The position numbers and the translations under genes are program-made. The notes beneath the pieces are model-generated. The model was not told where the DNA came from. It ran no database searches and saw only the letters and a program-made list of their open reading frames with translations. Shown in pieces: positions 1 to 6,396 of a DNA stretch of 11,363 nucleotides; positions within the stretch are counted from its first letter, which is position 1, and the number at the start of each line of letters is the position of its first letter. Origin of the DNA: Coxiellaceae bacterium (GTDB taxonomy: Bacteria > Pseudomonadota > Gammaproteobacteria > Coxiellales > Coxiellaceae); NCBI GenBank assembly GCA_003450655.1, contig DMFG01000030.1, positions 1-11,363 of the forward strand. The letters run 5' to 3'.

Positions 1-314
1 CCATTTGCACAAGACCCCATAGAAATCACCCAGCGTGGCTCCGCCATTTGATCATAGACACGACGCAATGCTGGGGCCATTTTATTCACTAACGTGCCAG
101 AAACAATCATAACATCGGATTGACGAGGGCTAGGACGCGGAATAACGCCAAAACGATCCATATCATAACGTGACATCCAAGCATGCATCATTTCAACCGC
201 ACAACAGGCCAAACCAAAAGTCATTGGCCACAAAGACCCTGCTCGCGCCCAATTAATCAGCGCTTCTGACGAAGCTAAAATAAAACCTTGGTGATTTTCT
301 TTCTGTAAATCCAT
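1..314 (-). CDS. nuoB: NADH-quinone oxidoreductase subunit B (NuoB), partial
   Basis: NuoB is the peripheral-arm subunit of respiratory complex I that carries the terminal Fe-S cluster N2, from which electrons pass to quinone. Only the first 104 codons are present; the gene runs off the left edge. The translation starts [18 protein letters not shown] and contains the family hallmark [10 protein letters not shown], whose adjacent cysteines are N2 ligands, then [15 protein letters not shown] and GSCAN, which holds a third ligand. The ATG at 314 lies 25 bases after the nuoA stop, so the two are one transcription unit. The upstream ribosome site is weak (GGGTTGG region), suggesting partial dependence on translation of nuoA. 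The rest of the nuo operon presumably continues to the left. Confidence 0.97.
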   Translation of the reverse strand, partial: MDLQKENHQGFILASSEALINWARAGSLWPMTFGLACCAVEMMHAWMSRYDMDRFGVIPRPSPRQSDVMIVSGTLVNKMAPALRRVYDQMAEPRWVISMGSCAN

Positions 315-339
315 TAGTTACCAACCCAGTTAACGGTGC

Positions 340-696
340 TTATTGCCACTCTAATGCACCTTGCTTCCACTCATAGACAAAACCAATCAGCAATACCGCC
401 AAAAAAAAGATGGCCGCCCAAAAACCAGGACCAGACAAATGACGAATCACCTTTGCCCACGGAAATAAGAAAGCCGTTTCTAAATCAAACAAGATAAATA
501 GGATAGCCACTAAATAATAGCGAACATCAAACGGTAATCGTTGAGTTTCCAGAGGATCAAAACCACATTCATAAGGACCATCTTTAGCGACAGAGGGTAA
601 TCGCTTACCAAACACCTTACCTGAAGTCAGGGCGACAACACCCAATGCGATGGAAAACGCCATAAAAATTAAGACACTTAAATAAGCCACTAACAT
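340..696 (-). CDS. nuoA: NADH-quinone oxidoreductase subunit A (NuoA)
   Basis: NuoA is a small inner-membrane subunit of complex I at the junction of the quinone site and the proton-pumping arm. The product has 118 residues, the normal length, with three hydrophobic segments at about 4-24, 61-78 and 89-109. The first loop has the conserved GPYECGFDP motif, and the second membrane segment carries [14 protein letters not shown] with its conserved acidic residues. The ATG at 696 is preceded by GGGGAA at a short spacing. The gene lies 75 bases downstream of tRNA-Leu and 25 bases upstream of nuoB. No convincing promoter is visible in the tRNA-nuoA gap, so transcription may come through from tpiA-secG. 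Confidence 0.97.
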   Translation of the reverse strand: MLVAYLSVLIFMAFSIALGVVALTSGKVFGKRLPSVAKDGPYECGFDPLETQRLPFDVRYYLVAILFILFDLETAFLFPWAKVIRHLSGPGFWAAIFFLAVLLIGFVYEWKQGALEWQ

Positions 697-771
697 GCTA
701 TTCCCCGAATCCGTTACATCCCTTTAACGATTTAGTTGTTAACCTACCTGGCTAACGCTTGACTTGCAAGA

Positions 772-858
772 TGGTGCCGAAGGTCGGACTCGAACCGACA
801 CGGCCATACGGCCACAGCCCCCTCAAGGCTGCGCGTCTACCAATTTCACCACTTCGGC
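772..858 (-). tRNA. tRNA-Leu (anticodon GAG)
   Basis: The minus strand folds as a long-variable-arm tRNA. The acceptor GCCGAAG (from 858) pairs with CUUCGGC, followed by discriminator A and an encoded CCA (774-772). The anticodon stem CAGCC/GGCUG encloses the loop UUGAGGG with anticodon GAG. The variable arm is built on the repeat GGCCGUAUGGCC, and the T arm contains GGUUCGAGUCC. It is 87 bases, normal for leucine tRNAs. It lies between secG (36 bases upstream) and nuoA (75 bases downstream) on the same strand, so it is probably cut out of a tpiA-secG-tRNA-nuo transcript. Confidence 0.97.
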
Positions 859-894
859 ATAATTCTTACAGGTCCCCCATTTAACTTTATCGAT

Positions 895-1206
895 CTAAGA
901 CGCATCACCTTCAGGCGAGGCTGGTATCGCAGGCATTGTCACAGCAGTATTAGATACGCCCTGCTGACGTTTAGACTGGACAGAAGCTAAATGACCTAGA
1001 CTAATACTGGTCACATAAAAAATAAAAGCCAAGATACAAGTCAATTTAACTAAAAATGGCAATGACCCTTCACTACCAAACATAGTATTAGAAGCACCGC
1101 TACCAAAAGCTGCACCAACATCAGCACCCTTACCGTGTTGCAATAACACCATAACCACAATAAAGACACACACTAAAACATGAATTAAGAGCAAGATTGA
1201 TTGCAT
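895..1206 (-). CDS. secG: Protein-export membrane protein SecG
   Basis: SecG is the accessory subunit of the SecYEG translocon in the inner membrane and stimulates SecA-driven export. The 103-residue product has two membrane segments (about 4-22 and 53-73) linked by a loop with the family motif VLLQHGKGADVGAAFGSGAS, then NTMFGSEG. The polar C-terminal tail after about residue 75 is typically variable. The ATG at 1206 lies inside the end of tpiA, overlapping it by 22 bases in another frame, so its ribosome site is within tpiA coding sequence and translation is probably coupled. tpiA-secG-tRNA-Leu is a common gammaproteobacterial order. Confidence 0.96.
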   Translation of the reverse strand: MQSILLLIHVLVCVFIVVMVLLQHGKGADVGAAFGSGASNTMFGSEGSLPFLVKLTCILAFIFYVTSISLGHLASVQSKRQQGVSNTAVTMPAIPASPEGDAS

Positions 1207-1952
1207 AACGCACCTATTTTTAAAAATTCTTCAGCATCTAAAGATGCTCCCCCTACTAACGCCCCATCAATATCAGGCATCTCAAATAAACCTGCAGCAT
1301 TTGACGCTTTAACACTTCCGCCATAAATAATACGAACGGAACCAGCTAACCCTGCATCATAATTCACCAAGAGCTGCCGGATATCATGATGCACCGCCTG
1401 TGCTTGCTCGGGTGTTGCATGGCGGCCAGTACCTATGGCCCACACGGGCTCATAAGCTACCACCAAGTGAGATAAAATGCCAGGATTTACAAGACTCTCT
1501 ATAACTGGCATCAACTGTTCGTTAATAGTTTGCACAGCTAAGCCAGCCTCACGTTGCTCTAGCGTTTCACCAACGCAAATAATTGGCTTCAAACCGACCT
1601 TTAGAGCCTGGGCAAGCTTCTCAACCACAACCGTATTCGTTTCACCAAACAATGATCGTCGCTCAGAATGTCCAATTAATACATATTCACAACCTTGAAC
1701 TACGAGCATCGACGCTGACACATCGCCAGTATACGCTCCCGACTCAAAACAGCTCACTGTTTGCCCACCAAAAGCTATAGGGGTATCCTGTAAGCAACTT
1801 CTAACTTGAGACAAATACACCAACGAAGGAAAGATCACACACTCCATAGAATCCTCAGGTAAGTCATACTGACTAATACCAGCTAAAAGTGCATCGACAC
1901 TGTCTTGTGTACCATTCATCTTCCAATTTGCAGCTAGCAATGATTTTTTCAT
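1185..1952 (-). CDS. tpiA: Triosephosphate isomerase
   Basis: This cytosolic TIM-barrel enzyme interconverts dihydroxyacetone phosphate and glyceraldehyde 3-phosphate in glycolysis and gluconeogenesis. The 255-residue product is the usual length. All catalytic positions are present: Asn9 and Lys11 in AANWKMNG, His95 in IGHSERR, and Glu168 in AYEPVWAIGTG. The phosphate-binding IYGGSV and DGALVGGASL follow. A GTG four codons upstream (1964) is open, but the ATG at 1952 is preferred. It begins MKKSLLAANWKMNG, has GAGAG about six bases upstream, and lies about 17 bases from the start site expected from the promoter candidate at 1976-2004. The 3' end overlaps secG by 22 bases. Confidence 0.97.
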   Translation of the reverse strand: MKKSLLAANWKMNGTQDSVDALLAGISQYDLPEDSMECVIFPSLVYLSQVRSCLQDTPIAFGGQTVSCFESGAYTGDVSASMLVVQGCEYVLIGHSERRSLFGETNTVVVEKLAQALKVGLKPIICVGETLEQREAGLAVQTINEQLMPVIESLVNPGILSHLVVAYEPVWAIGTGRHATPEQAQAVHHDIRQLLVNYDAGLAGSVRIIYGGSVKASNAAGLFEMPDIDGALVGGASLDAEEFLKIGALCNQSCS

Positions 1953-1975
1953 TTTTACTCTCACGAAAAAGCAAG

Positions 1976-2004
1976 TCTATATTTTAGCCTTGACTATGAT
2001 TCAA
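1976..2004 (-). promoter_or_regulatory. Candidate sigma70 promoter for tpiA-secG
   Basis: On the minus strand, TTGAAT (2004-1999) and TATAGA (1981-1976) are separated by 17 bases. Each hexamer matches consensus at four of six positions. The expected start site near 1969 leaves a short leader before the tpiA ATG at 1952. No other candidate stands out in the 88-base gap between ppiD and tpiA. The call rests on pattern alone. Confidence 0.4.
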
Positions 2005-2040
2005 TAACCTTTCTCAAACGTAATACATCACCATCATTGA

Positions 2041-3948
2041 TTATTTAACATCTGATAGTGCCGACTGAAAGACTTTGACCTTTGCCTGATCACGAACACC
2101 ACTCACGTAAACTGCATACTCCATTTGAGAAGATGTATCTAAGAGGTGCTGCTTTAAAGCAGATTCTTCTTTTTTACTAGCACCCTTAACCGACGGACTA
2201 CTCCAATCTGAAATCTTAAAGACATAATAGGCCTTATCATCAACTAATACTGTATTTGCTGCAGATGGCTGTTTTTTTGAAACCGGTGTTGAAAAAACAG
2301 CCTGCGTAAACGCTGATGGCAAAGTGTTGTTATCTCGAGATAAGTCGGCCACCTGCTTCCAAGTTAACTGATATTGCTCAGATAACGACTTAACTGTTAC
2401 TCCGGACTGCAAAGCTTTCTGTATAGCATAGGCTTGCACCCCCGCTAACTCTTCTGCTTTATTTTTAACAAGCTGCTGCTTAATTTCACTAGCAACCTCC
2501 TTCAAGGGTAGTTGATGACTTTTCTTCATAGCATGTCGGCGCAAAACAACCACAGAACCATCTTTCAACGCTATTGGTCGACTATTGTAAGATTGCTCCA
2601 TTACTTCATCACCAAAAGCAACTTGCAACACAGACTTATCAGCAAACAACCCCTCGCTTAAGCCATCCTCTGTCATTAAGTCACTCGTTTGCACTGACAA
2701 CTTTAGCGCCTTTGCTGATGAAGATAATGAATTAGGGTCTGTGTACGTTAGCTGACTTAACTGCTCTGTCTGTTGAGCCATTACGCGCTCTAATTTCTGA
2801 CTCGTCAACATCGCTGTAATTTTAGAATGCACGCTAGATAGCGATTGCGTAGAAGCCTGATCGACTTGATCAACACGAACAATAACAACACCTTGAGATG
2901 TTGTGACAGGCTGAGAAAACTCCCCTACAGTTAAAGCATTTAATACCGAAGCAGGGAGCACAGAATTTGAAGCCGATAAAGTTGGTGTTGTTATCGTCAT
3001 ACCCATCCGTTCCGCCAACGTTGAAAGGTTCTTATCTTGTTTCGCAGCCACAATAAATTGCTTAGCCTGTTTAATTGCTTGCGCTGTTGAATCATCAGTG
3101 ACTTTTTTAGGCGAAGGCATCGTAACCACAGTCACCTTCCAACGCTTTGGCGTGGAGTAATTAGATTGATGATCCTGATAATATTGCGTGACCTCTTGAT
3201 CAGATATAACAATAGACTGCGCTACAACATGCGGATCCAACACAAGATAATTGAAACTTGCCTTCATAGGGGCAACATAGCGTTTCAAATTATTCTTATA
3301 CTCCGCCTCTACAGCCTGATCACTAATCTTAGCCTTTGATTGAAAACCGGATAATGGCATTGCAAAATACCCAACCTCTCGAGTCTGATGCATCAGCCCA
3401 TAAGCTGACTTCCACTCATCAGGTAAGATGAAATTAGTAATTCCTACCCCTCCACTCACCTGGCTCACTAACACTTCATCTTGAAGCTGAGAAAAGAACT
3501 CACCCAAACTTCTCATTCCACGTTGATACATCACAGCTCGCATGCGCTGCATAGAAAACTGACCATTCACTTGAAACGCTGAGTCATGCATCGCCAATGC
3601 TTGCACTTGCTGCATAGAAATAGCAAATCGATCACTTTTAGCGCGCTGTAATAACGCACGCTGAACAATCATACGCTGCAAGACATACTGTTTTAGCTGA
3701 TCGACAGCATCAGCAGGCAAGATACTCAGACCTGAGCGCTGTAAATATTGATTTTTAACCTCTCGGTATTCCTTCTGAAAAGCTTGCTCAGTAATCTTAT
3801 AACCATTCACCTTAGCAACAGGGGCATCAGCACCTTTTGACCCACCAATGTAAGAAGAAACCCCCCACAGAACAAAGGTTGCACCAATTAATGCAACGAT
3901 AGCACCCGCTACCCAACCTTTAATGTATTCATTCATTTTCTGCAGCAT
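2041..3948 (-). CDS. ppiD: Membrane-anchored periplasmic chaperone PpiD (SurA-N/parvulin family)
   Basis: PpiD is an inner-membrane-anchored periplasmic chaperone that meets newly exported proteins as they leave the Sec translocon. The chosen start, ATG at 3948, gives 635 residues beginning MLQKMNEYIKG. AGGTG precedes it by about seven bases. An upstream in-frame start at 4014 would add a Cys-rich 22-residue tail and is unlikely. A single anchor spans about residues 11-30 (WVAGAIVALIGATFVLWG). A SurA-like N-terminal chaperone region follows, then a parvulin-like domain near 268-363 (from KRWKVTVVTMP to GVVIVRVDQV), and a long C-terminal region. The parvulin segment is divergent, as is usual in this family, so isomerase activity should not be assumed. 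hupB upstream matches the hupB-ppiD order known in gammaproteobacteria. Confidence 0.93.
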   Translation of the reverse strand: MLQKMNEYIKGWVAGAIVALIGATFVLWGVSSYIGGSKGADAPVAKVNGYKITEQAFQKEYREVKNQYLQRSGLSILPADAVDQLKQYVLQRMIVQRALLQRAKSDRFAISMQQVQALAMHDSAFQVNGQFSMQRMRAVMYQRGMRSLGEFFSQLQDEVLVSQVSGGVGITNFILPDEWKSAYGLMHQTREVGYFAMPLSGFQSKAKISDQAVEAEYKNNLKRYVAPMKASFNYLVLDPHVVAQSIVISDQEVTQYYQDHQSNYSTPKRWKVTVVTMPSPKKVTDDSTAQAIKQAKQFIVAAKQDKNLSTLAERMGMTITTPTLSASNSVLPASVLNALTVGEFSQPVTTSQGVVIVRVDQVDQASTQSLSSVHSKITAMLTSQKLERVMAQQTEQLSQLTYTDPNSLSSSAKALKLSVQTSDLMTEDGLSEGLFADKSVLQVAFGDEVMEQSYNSRPIALKDGSVVVLRRHAMKKSHQLPLKEVASEIKQQLVKNKAEELAGVQAYAIQKALQSGVTVKSLSEQYQLTWKQVADLSRDNNTLPSAFTQAVFSTPVSKKQPSAANTVLVDDKAYYVFKISDWSSPSVKGASKKEESALKQHLLDTSSQMEYAVYVSGVRDQAKVKVFQSALSDVK

Positions 3949-4062
3949 GCCAACACCTATCCCTAAACATGAAAGGCTGTGATCATAACAATGAACACAG
4001 AGGAATTCTAGCAAGAGACATCATTGAAAAGATAAAAGTATTTTAAGGAAAGAACGAGAAGT

Positions 4063-4092
4063 AAAAAAGAACTTAATACTGAAGATTAAATT
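4063..4092 (-). terminator. Weak intrinsic terminator candidate after tRNA-Asp
   Basis: Minus-strand AATTTAAT (4092-4085) pairs with ATTAAGTT (4077-4070) across a seven-base loop, with one G-U pair. A C and six T (4068-4063) follow. The stem has almost no GC, so termination would be weak. It would close the tRNA-Val/tRNA-Asp unit before ppiD while allowing some read-through. Confidence 0.45.
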
Positions 4093-4099
4093 GATAAAG

Positions 4100-4176
4100 T
4101 GGCGGAGTGGACGGGATTCGAACCCGCGACCCCCGGCGTGACAGGCCGGTATTCTAACCAACTGAACTACCACTCC
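4100..4176 (-). tRNA. tRNA-Asp (anticodon GUC)
   Basis: This is a 77-base cloverleaf on the minus strand. The acceptor GGAGUGG (from 4176) pairs with CCACUCC, followed by discriminator G and an encoded CCA (4102-4100). The anticodon stem CCGGC/GCCGG holds the loop CUGUCAC with anticodon GUC. The T loop has the standard UUCGAAU. It lies 16 bases downstream of tRNA-Val, so the two are almost certainly cut from one precursor. Confidence 0.97.
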
Positions 4177-4192
4177 GCAACAATCTCAATTT

Positions 4193-4268
4193 TGGTGGGT
4201 GCTGAGGGATTTGAACCCCCGACATTCGCCTTGTAAGGGCGACGCTCTACCAACTGAGCTAAGCACCC
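4193..4268 (-). tRNA. tRNA-Val (anticodon UAC)
   Basis: This is a 76-base cloverleaf on the minus strand. The acceptor GGGUGCU (from 4268) pairs with AGCACCC, followed by discriminator A and an encoded CCA (4195-4193). The anticodon stem encloses UUACAAG with anticodon UAC. The D arm (AGCUCAGUUGGUAGAGC) and T arm (GGGGGUUCAAAUCCC) are standard. A run of eight T on the coding strand ends directly at its first base, and this run looks like the U tract of an upstream terminator hairpin. Confidence 0.97.
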
Positions 4269-4320
4269 AAAAAAAACCTCCGATGTCTTCACTGATTCAA
4301 CCAGCAAATCAATCAGAGGC
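4269..4320 (-). terminator. Terminator or attenuator hairpin abutting tRNA-Val
   Basis: On the minus strand, CCTCTGAT (4319-4312) pairs with ATCGGAGG (4284-4277) with one G-U pair; a further G-U is possible at the outer end. The 27-base loop can form an inner TGATT/AATCA hairpin. Eight T (4276-4269) follow the stem and run straight into the first base of mature tRNA-Val. It resembles a rho-independent terminator, but its position makes a leaky terminator or leader structure as likely. I see no clear tRNA promoter between it and hupB. Confidence 0.5.
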
Positions 4321-4326
4321 AGGAAA

Positions 4327-4351
4327 GATAAACGAAAACGAATCGTTTATC
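4327..4351 (-). terminator. Hairpin downstream of hupB
   Basis: This is a perfect nine-base inverted repeat, GATAAACGA / TCGTTTATC, with a seven-base loop, starting 11 bases after the hupB stop. On the minus strand it is followed by TTTCC rather than a long U run, so termination may be partial. It could also stabilise the 3' end of the hupB message. A T-rich stretch lies just upstream, between it and the stop. Confidence 0.55.
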
Positions 4352-4362
4352 AATAAAAAAAT

Positions 4363-4659
4363 TTAAGCTGTTACAGCTTCTTCATTCAAAGCGTCTTTCA
4401 GTGCTTTACCTGGCTTAAATTTAGCCACGTTAGTTGCAGCAATTTCGATGGGCGCACCTGTTTGTGGGTTACGACCTGTACGTGCAGGACGGTGACCTGA
4501 TTCCCAAGCACCAAAGCCCATAACAGCCACACGACCACCATTACGCAAACATGTTGTTACTGAGCTTGTGAATGTATTTAAAGCAGTTTCAGCAGCTGTT
4601 TTAGTAATGCCAGCTTCAGCAGCCATAGCATCAATCAAATCTTGTTTATTCATATTCAT
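4363..4659 (-). CDS. hupB: DNA-binding protein HU, beta-type
   Basis: HU is a small nucleoid protein that binds and bends DNA as a dimer. The product is about 98 residues: an N-terminal helical dimerisation part (MNKQDLIDAMAAEAGITKTA) and a beta arm with the family signature GRNPQTGAPIEI, ending in the conserved FKPGKALKDALN. Three in-frame ATGs lie at 4665, 4659 and 4653. AGGGG sits directly against the first, six bases before the second and twelve before the third, so 4659 is preferred. The conserved HU domain itself starts at 4653. A near-consensus promoter lies upstream. ppiD lies downstream beyond two tRNAs, but lon, often found upstream of hupB, is absent. Confidence 0.95.
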   Translation of the reverse strand: MNMNKQDLIDAMAAEAGITKTAAETALNTFTSSVTTCLRNGGRVAVMGFGAWESGHRPARTGRNPQTGAPIEIAATNVAKFKPGKALKDALNEEAVTA

Positions 4660-4714
4660 AATCATCCCCTATTGTGTTATCTGGAAAAAATATTTCATCC
4701 ATGTTGACGGTATG

Positions 4715-4744
4715 GTTATACCAAGCACAAAAAGAGATTGTCAA
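4715..4744 (-). promoter_or_regulatory. Strong sigma70 promoter of hupB
   Basis: On the minus strand, a consensus -35 TTGACA (4744-4739) and a -10 TATAAC (4720-4715) are 18 bases apart, with TGG just before the -10. The start site is expected near 4708, giving a leader of about 50 bases. This is among the best promoter matches in the window and fits an abundant nucleoid protein. Confidence 0.82.
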
Positions 4745-4783
4745 GCAACACACGGAAATACTGCCATCAAACCAAGATTATCC

Positions 4784-4808
4784 AAAAAAATGACCATTAG
4801 TTGATCAT
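4784..4808 (-). terminator. Intrinsic terminator candidate after cyoE
   Basis: On the minus strand, ATGATCA (4808-4802) pairs with TGGTCAT (4796-4790) across a five-base loop, with one G-U pair. Seven T (4790-4784) overlap or follow the stem. It starts about 48 bases after the cyoE stop and lies upstream of the hupB promoter, so it would separate the two units. Confidence 0.55.
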
Positions 4809-4856
4809 AAATTGACGATACCGCGTATCCCCGAGAGACACTCAACCTACGCCGCA

Positions 4857-5699
4857 CTAACCTATCAACAAAGCCAACACCCAACCATTGATAGCCAACA
4901 AAGAGTACAAGAACATCTGACGCCCCCACAAGCCAACGTCATTCAACCAAAACCCTCGAACAGCACAGATCAACCACAAAACACCTATGAACGATGACAC
5001 AATGCCATAGGCAATACCTAACCAACCAAAACAATAAGGCAATACAATAGCAACACAAAAACCCATCGTTAATAGCAACATACACCACCGTGTCACACCA
5101 TGACCATAAACCAACGACAACACAGGGATGCGAGCGACTCGATAATCTTGTTCGCGATAGAGAGCAATCGCGTAAGAGTGAGGAATCTGCCATAAAAATA
5201 ACACACAAAATAATAGTACCGCCGGATAATCCAGCCTCGCAGCCAGCGCGACATACCCTACAACCGGTGGAATTGCACCGGCCACACCGCCTATTGCGGT
5301 CCCCCAAACAGAAGAGCGCTTCAACCAGAGACTGTACAATACAACGTAGGTAAACCAACCCAAACCTGACAAATAACTCGACAAAGGGTTAGCGCCATAC
5401 CAAAGGACACATACACCACAACACACCAATATCATTGCTAGCCACAAACCTACTGACAATGACACAGTACCTTGTACGGAAGGTCGTTTCTGAGTACGTT
5501 CCATCAACGCATCAATGTCACGATCAATAAAATTATTCAGAATACAGCCCGATGCAATCACCATCGACATACCCAACCACGCCCATAACAATGGCATGAC
5601 TTCAAATTGCAATCCATGCATTGCTAAAAAGAAGCCACCTAATAAAGTAATACTATTACCCATTAGGATCCCTGGCTTAACCAGAGAAAAATAACGCAT
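4857..5699 (-). CDS. cyoE: Protohaem IX farnesyltransferase (haem O synthase)
   Basis: This UbiA-superfamily inner-membrane prenyltransferase attaches a farnesyl group from farnesyl diphosphate to protohaem, making haem O for haem-copper oxidases. The 280-residue product is strongly hydrophobic with many membrane segments. It carries the Asp-rich prenyl-diphosphate motif NNFIDRDIDALMERTQKRP near residues 55-73, GGVAGAIPPVVGY, and WQIPHSYAIALYREQDY with the second conserved loop. The ATG at 5699 has AGGG six bases upstream. It stands alone here, with no oxidase subunit genes nearby, so it may serve a cyo- or cox-type oxidase encoded elsewhere. Its substrate farnesyl diphosphate is the product of IspA, encoded at 10019-10918. 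The coding strand is G/T-rich, in line with the strand bias of the window. Confidence 0.95.
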   Translation of the reverse strand: MRYFSLVKPGILMGNSITLLGGFFLAMHGLQFEVMPLLWAWLGMSMVIASGCILNNFIDRDIDALMERTQKRPSVQGTVSLSVGLWLAMILVCCGVCVLWYGANPLSSYLSGLGWFTYVVLYSLWLKRSSVWGTAIGGVAGAIPPVVGYVALAARLDYPAVLLFCVLFLWQIPHSYAIALYREQDYRVARIPVLSLVYGHGVTRWCMLLLTMGFCVAIVLPYCFGWLGIAYGIVSSFIGVLWLICAVRGFWLNDVGLWGRQMFLYSLLAINGWVLALLIG

Positions 5700-5826
5700 T
5701 TAATACCCTACTGTGAATTCCTACATAAATCATAGGAGACATAAGAAACACGGCGAACAACAAAAATAATCAATAGCTGCACACCCACCAAAACGGACAA
5801 ACAATGCTCAAATAAGCATGCTCGGC

Positions 5827-5855
5827 ATCCTATACAGATAAGCTGATATCGTCAA
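5827..5855 (-). promoter_or_regulatory. Candidate promoter of cyoE
   Basis: In the 214-base fur-cyoE gap (5700-5913), minus-strand TTGACG (5855-5850) and TAGGAT (5832-5827) are 17 bases apart. A start near 5820 would give a leader of about 120 bases, which contains a small ATGCT/AGCAT hairpin. No coding sequence, and no clear terminator for fur, is seen in the gap. Confidence 0.45.
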
Positions 5856-5913
5856 CTGAAACTTCGATCTAGCAACATTCAACAGGCAAACATGCTGGTT
5901 ACATCAACAATAA

Positions 5914-6327
5914 TCACTCCGCCTGACAACTTGGGCAGACGCCATAAATGATCAAATCGTGGTCTTCCATCTTATAATTGTAACGTGCAGCAATATCTCG
6001 TTGTCGATCTTCAATCACTGGATCAACAAATTCAATAACAGCCTGACACCGCACACAGACCATATGATCATGATGCTCCCCATCATCCAATTCAAATACC
6101 GAACGATCATCTTCAAAGCTATGCCGCTTCACCAAGCCTGCTGACTCAAACTGACCTAAGACTCTATAAACGGTAGCCAAACCAATATCTTCACCTTGCC
6201 GCTTTAAACGACCGTAAATATCCTCTGCACTTACATGGCCAATATCGGGCTCACCCAATAACTGCAACACCTTTAATCGCTGACTAGTCACTTTCAAGCC
6301 TAACCGTCTTAGCTGTTCATCTTTCAA
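5914..6327 (-). CDS. fur: Ferric uptake regulator Fur
   Basis: Fur is a dimeric metal-responsive repressor that binds DNA with Fe(II) and controls iron uptake genes. The 137-residue product is the usual length. It has an N-terminal winged helix (GLKVTSQRLKVLQLL; recognition region GLATVYRVLGQFESAGLVKRH at about 49-69), the metal-site cluster HHDH (85-88), and two CxxC pairs at Cys91/94 and Cys131/134. The start must be TTG at 6327. There is no in-frame ATG or GTG before the upstream stop at 6346-6348, and GGGGAG precedes the TTG by about four bases. The gene is divergent from bamE, a common fur-bamE arrangement. I found no clear Fur box in the intergenic region. Confidence 0.96.
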   Translation of the reverse strand: MKDEQLRRLGLKVTSQRLKVLQLLGEPDIGHVSAEDIYGRLKRQGEDIGLATVYRVLGQFESAGLVKRHSFEDDRSVFELDDGEHHDHMVCVRCQAVIEFVDPVIEDRQRDIAARYNYKMEDHDLIIYGVCPSCQAE

Positions 6328-6356
6328 GTGACTCCCCTTATCAAATCAGTTATGAT
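6328..6356 (+). promoter_or_regulatory. Candidate promoter of bamE, overlapping the fur ribosome site
   Basis: GTGACT (6328-6333) and TATGAT (6351-6356) are 17 bases apart, matching consensus at four and five of six positions. The expected start near 6363 leaves about 34 bases before the bamE ATG. The -35 directly abuts the fur start codon, so the two genes share this DNA. The fur promoter itself, on the other strand, is not clear. Confidence 0.4.
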
Positions 6357-6396
6357 CGCACCACTGTCTTCGACACACTACCACAGTGGAGCACTC

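Noticed and set aside
1477-1780. Two plus-strand open frames opposite tpiA
   Set aside because: Both are antisense to a well-supported tpiA, lack ribosome sites and show no recognisable protein features.
4741-4929. Small minus-strand open frame overlapping the cyoE 3' end and the hupB promoter
   Set aside because: It runs through the cyoE terminator candidate and the hupB -35, has no family resemblance and is best explained as chance.
4939-5358. Open frame of 139 codons inside cyoE on the same strand
   Set aside because: It lies wholly within cyoE in another frame and its translation is Cys/Arg-rich with no domain pattern. The cyoE frame has clear UbiA motifs.
6328-6396. Fur box between fur and bamE (autoregulation)
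   Set aside because: The AT-rich stretch has some similarity to GATAAT hexamers but no convincing 19-base Fur box could be aligned.
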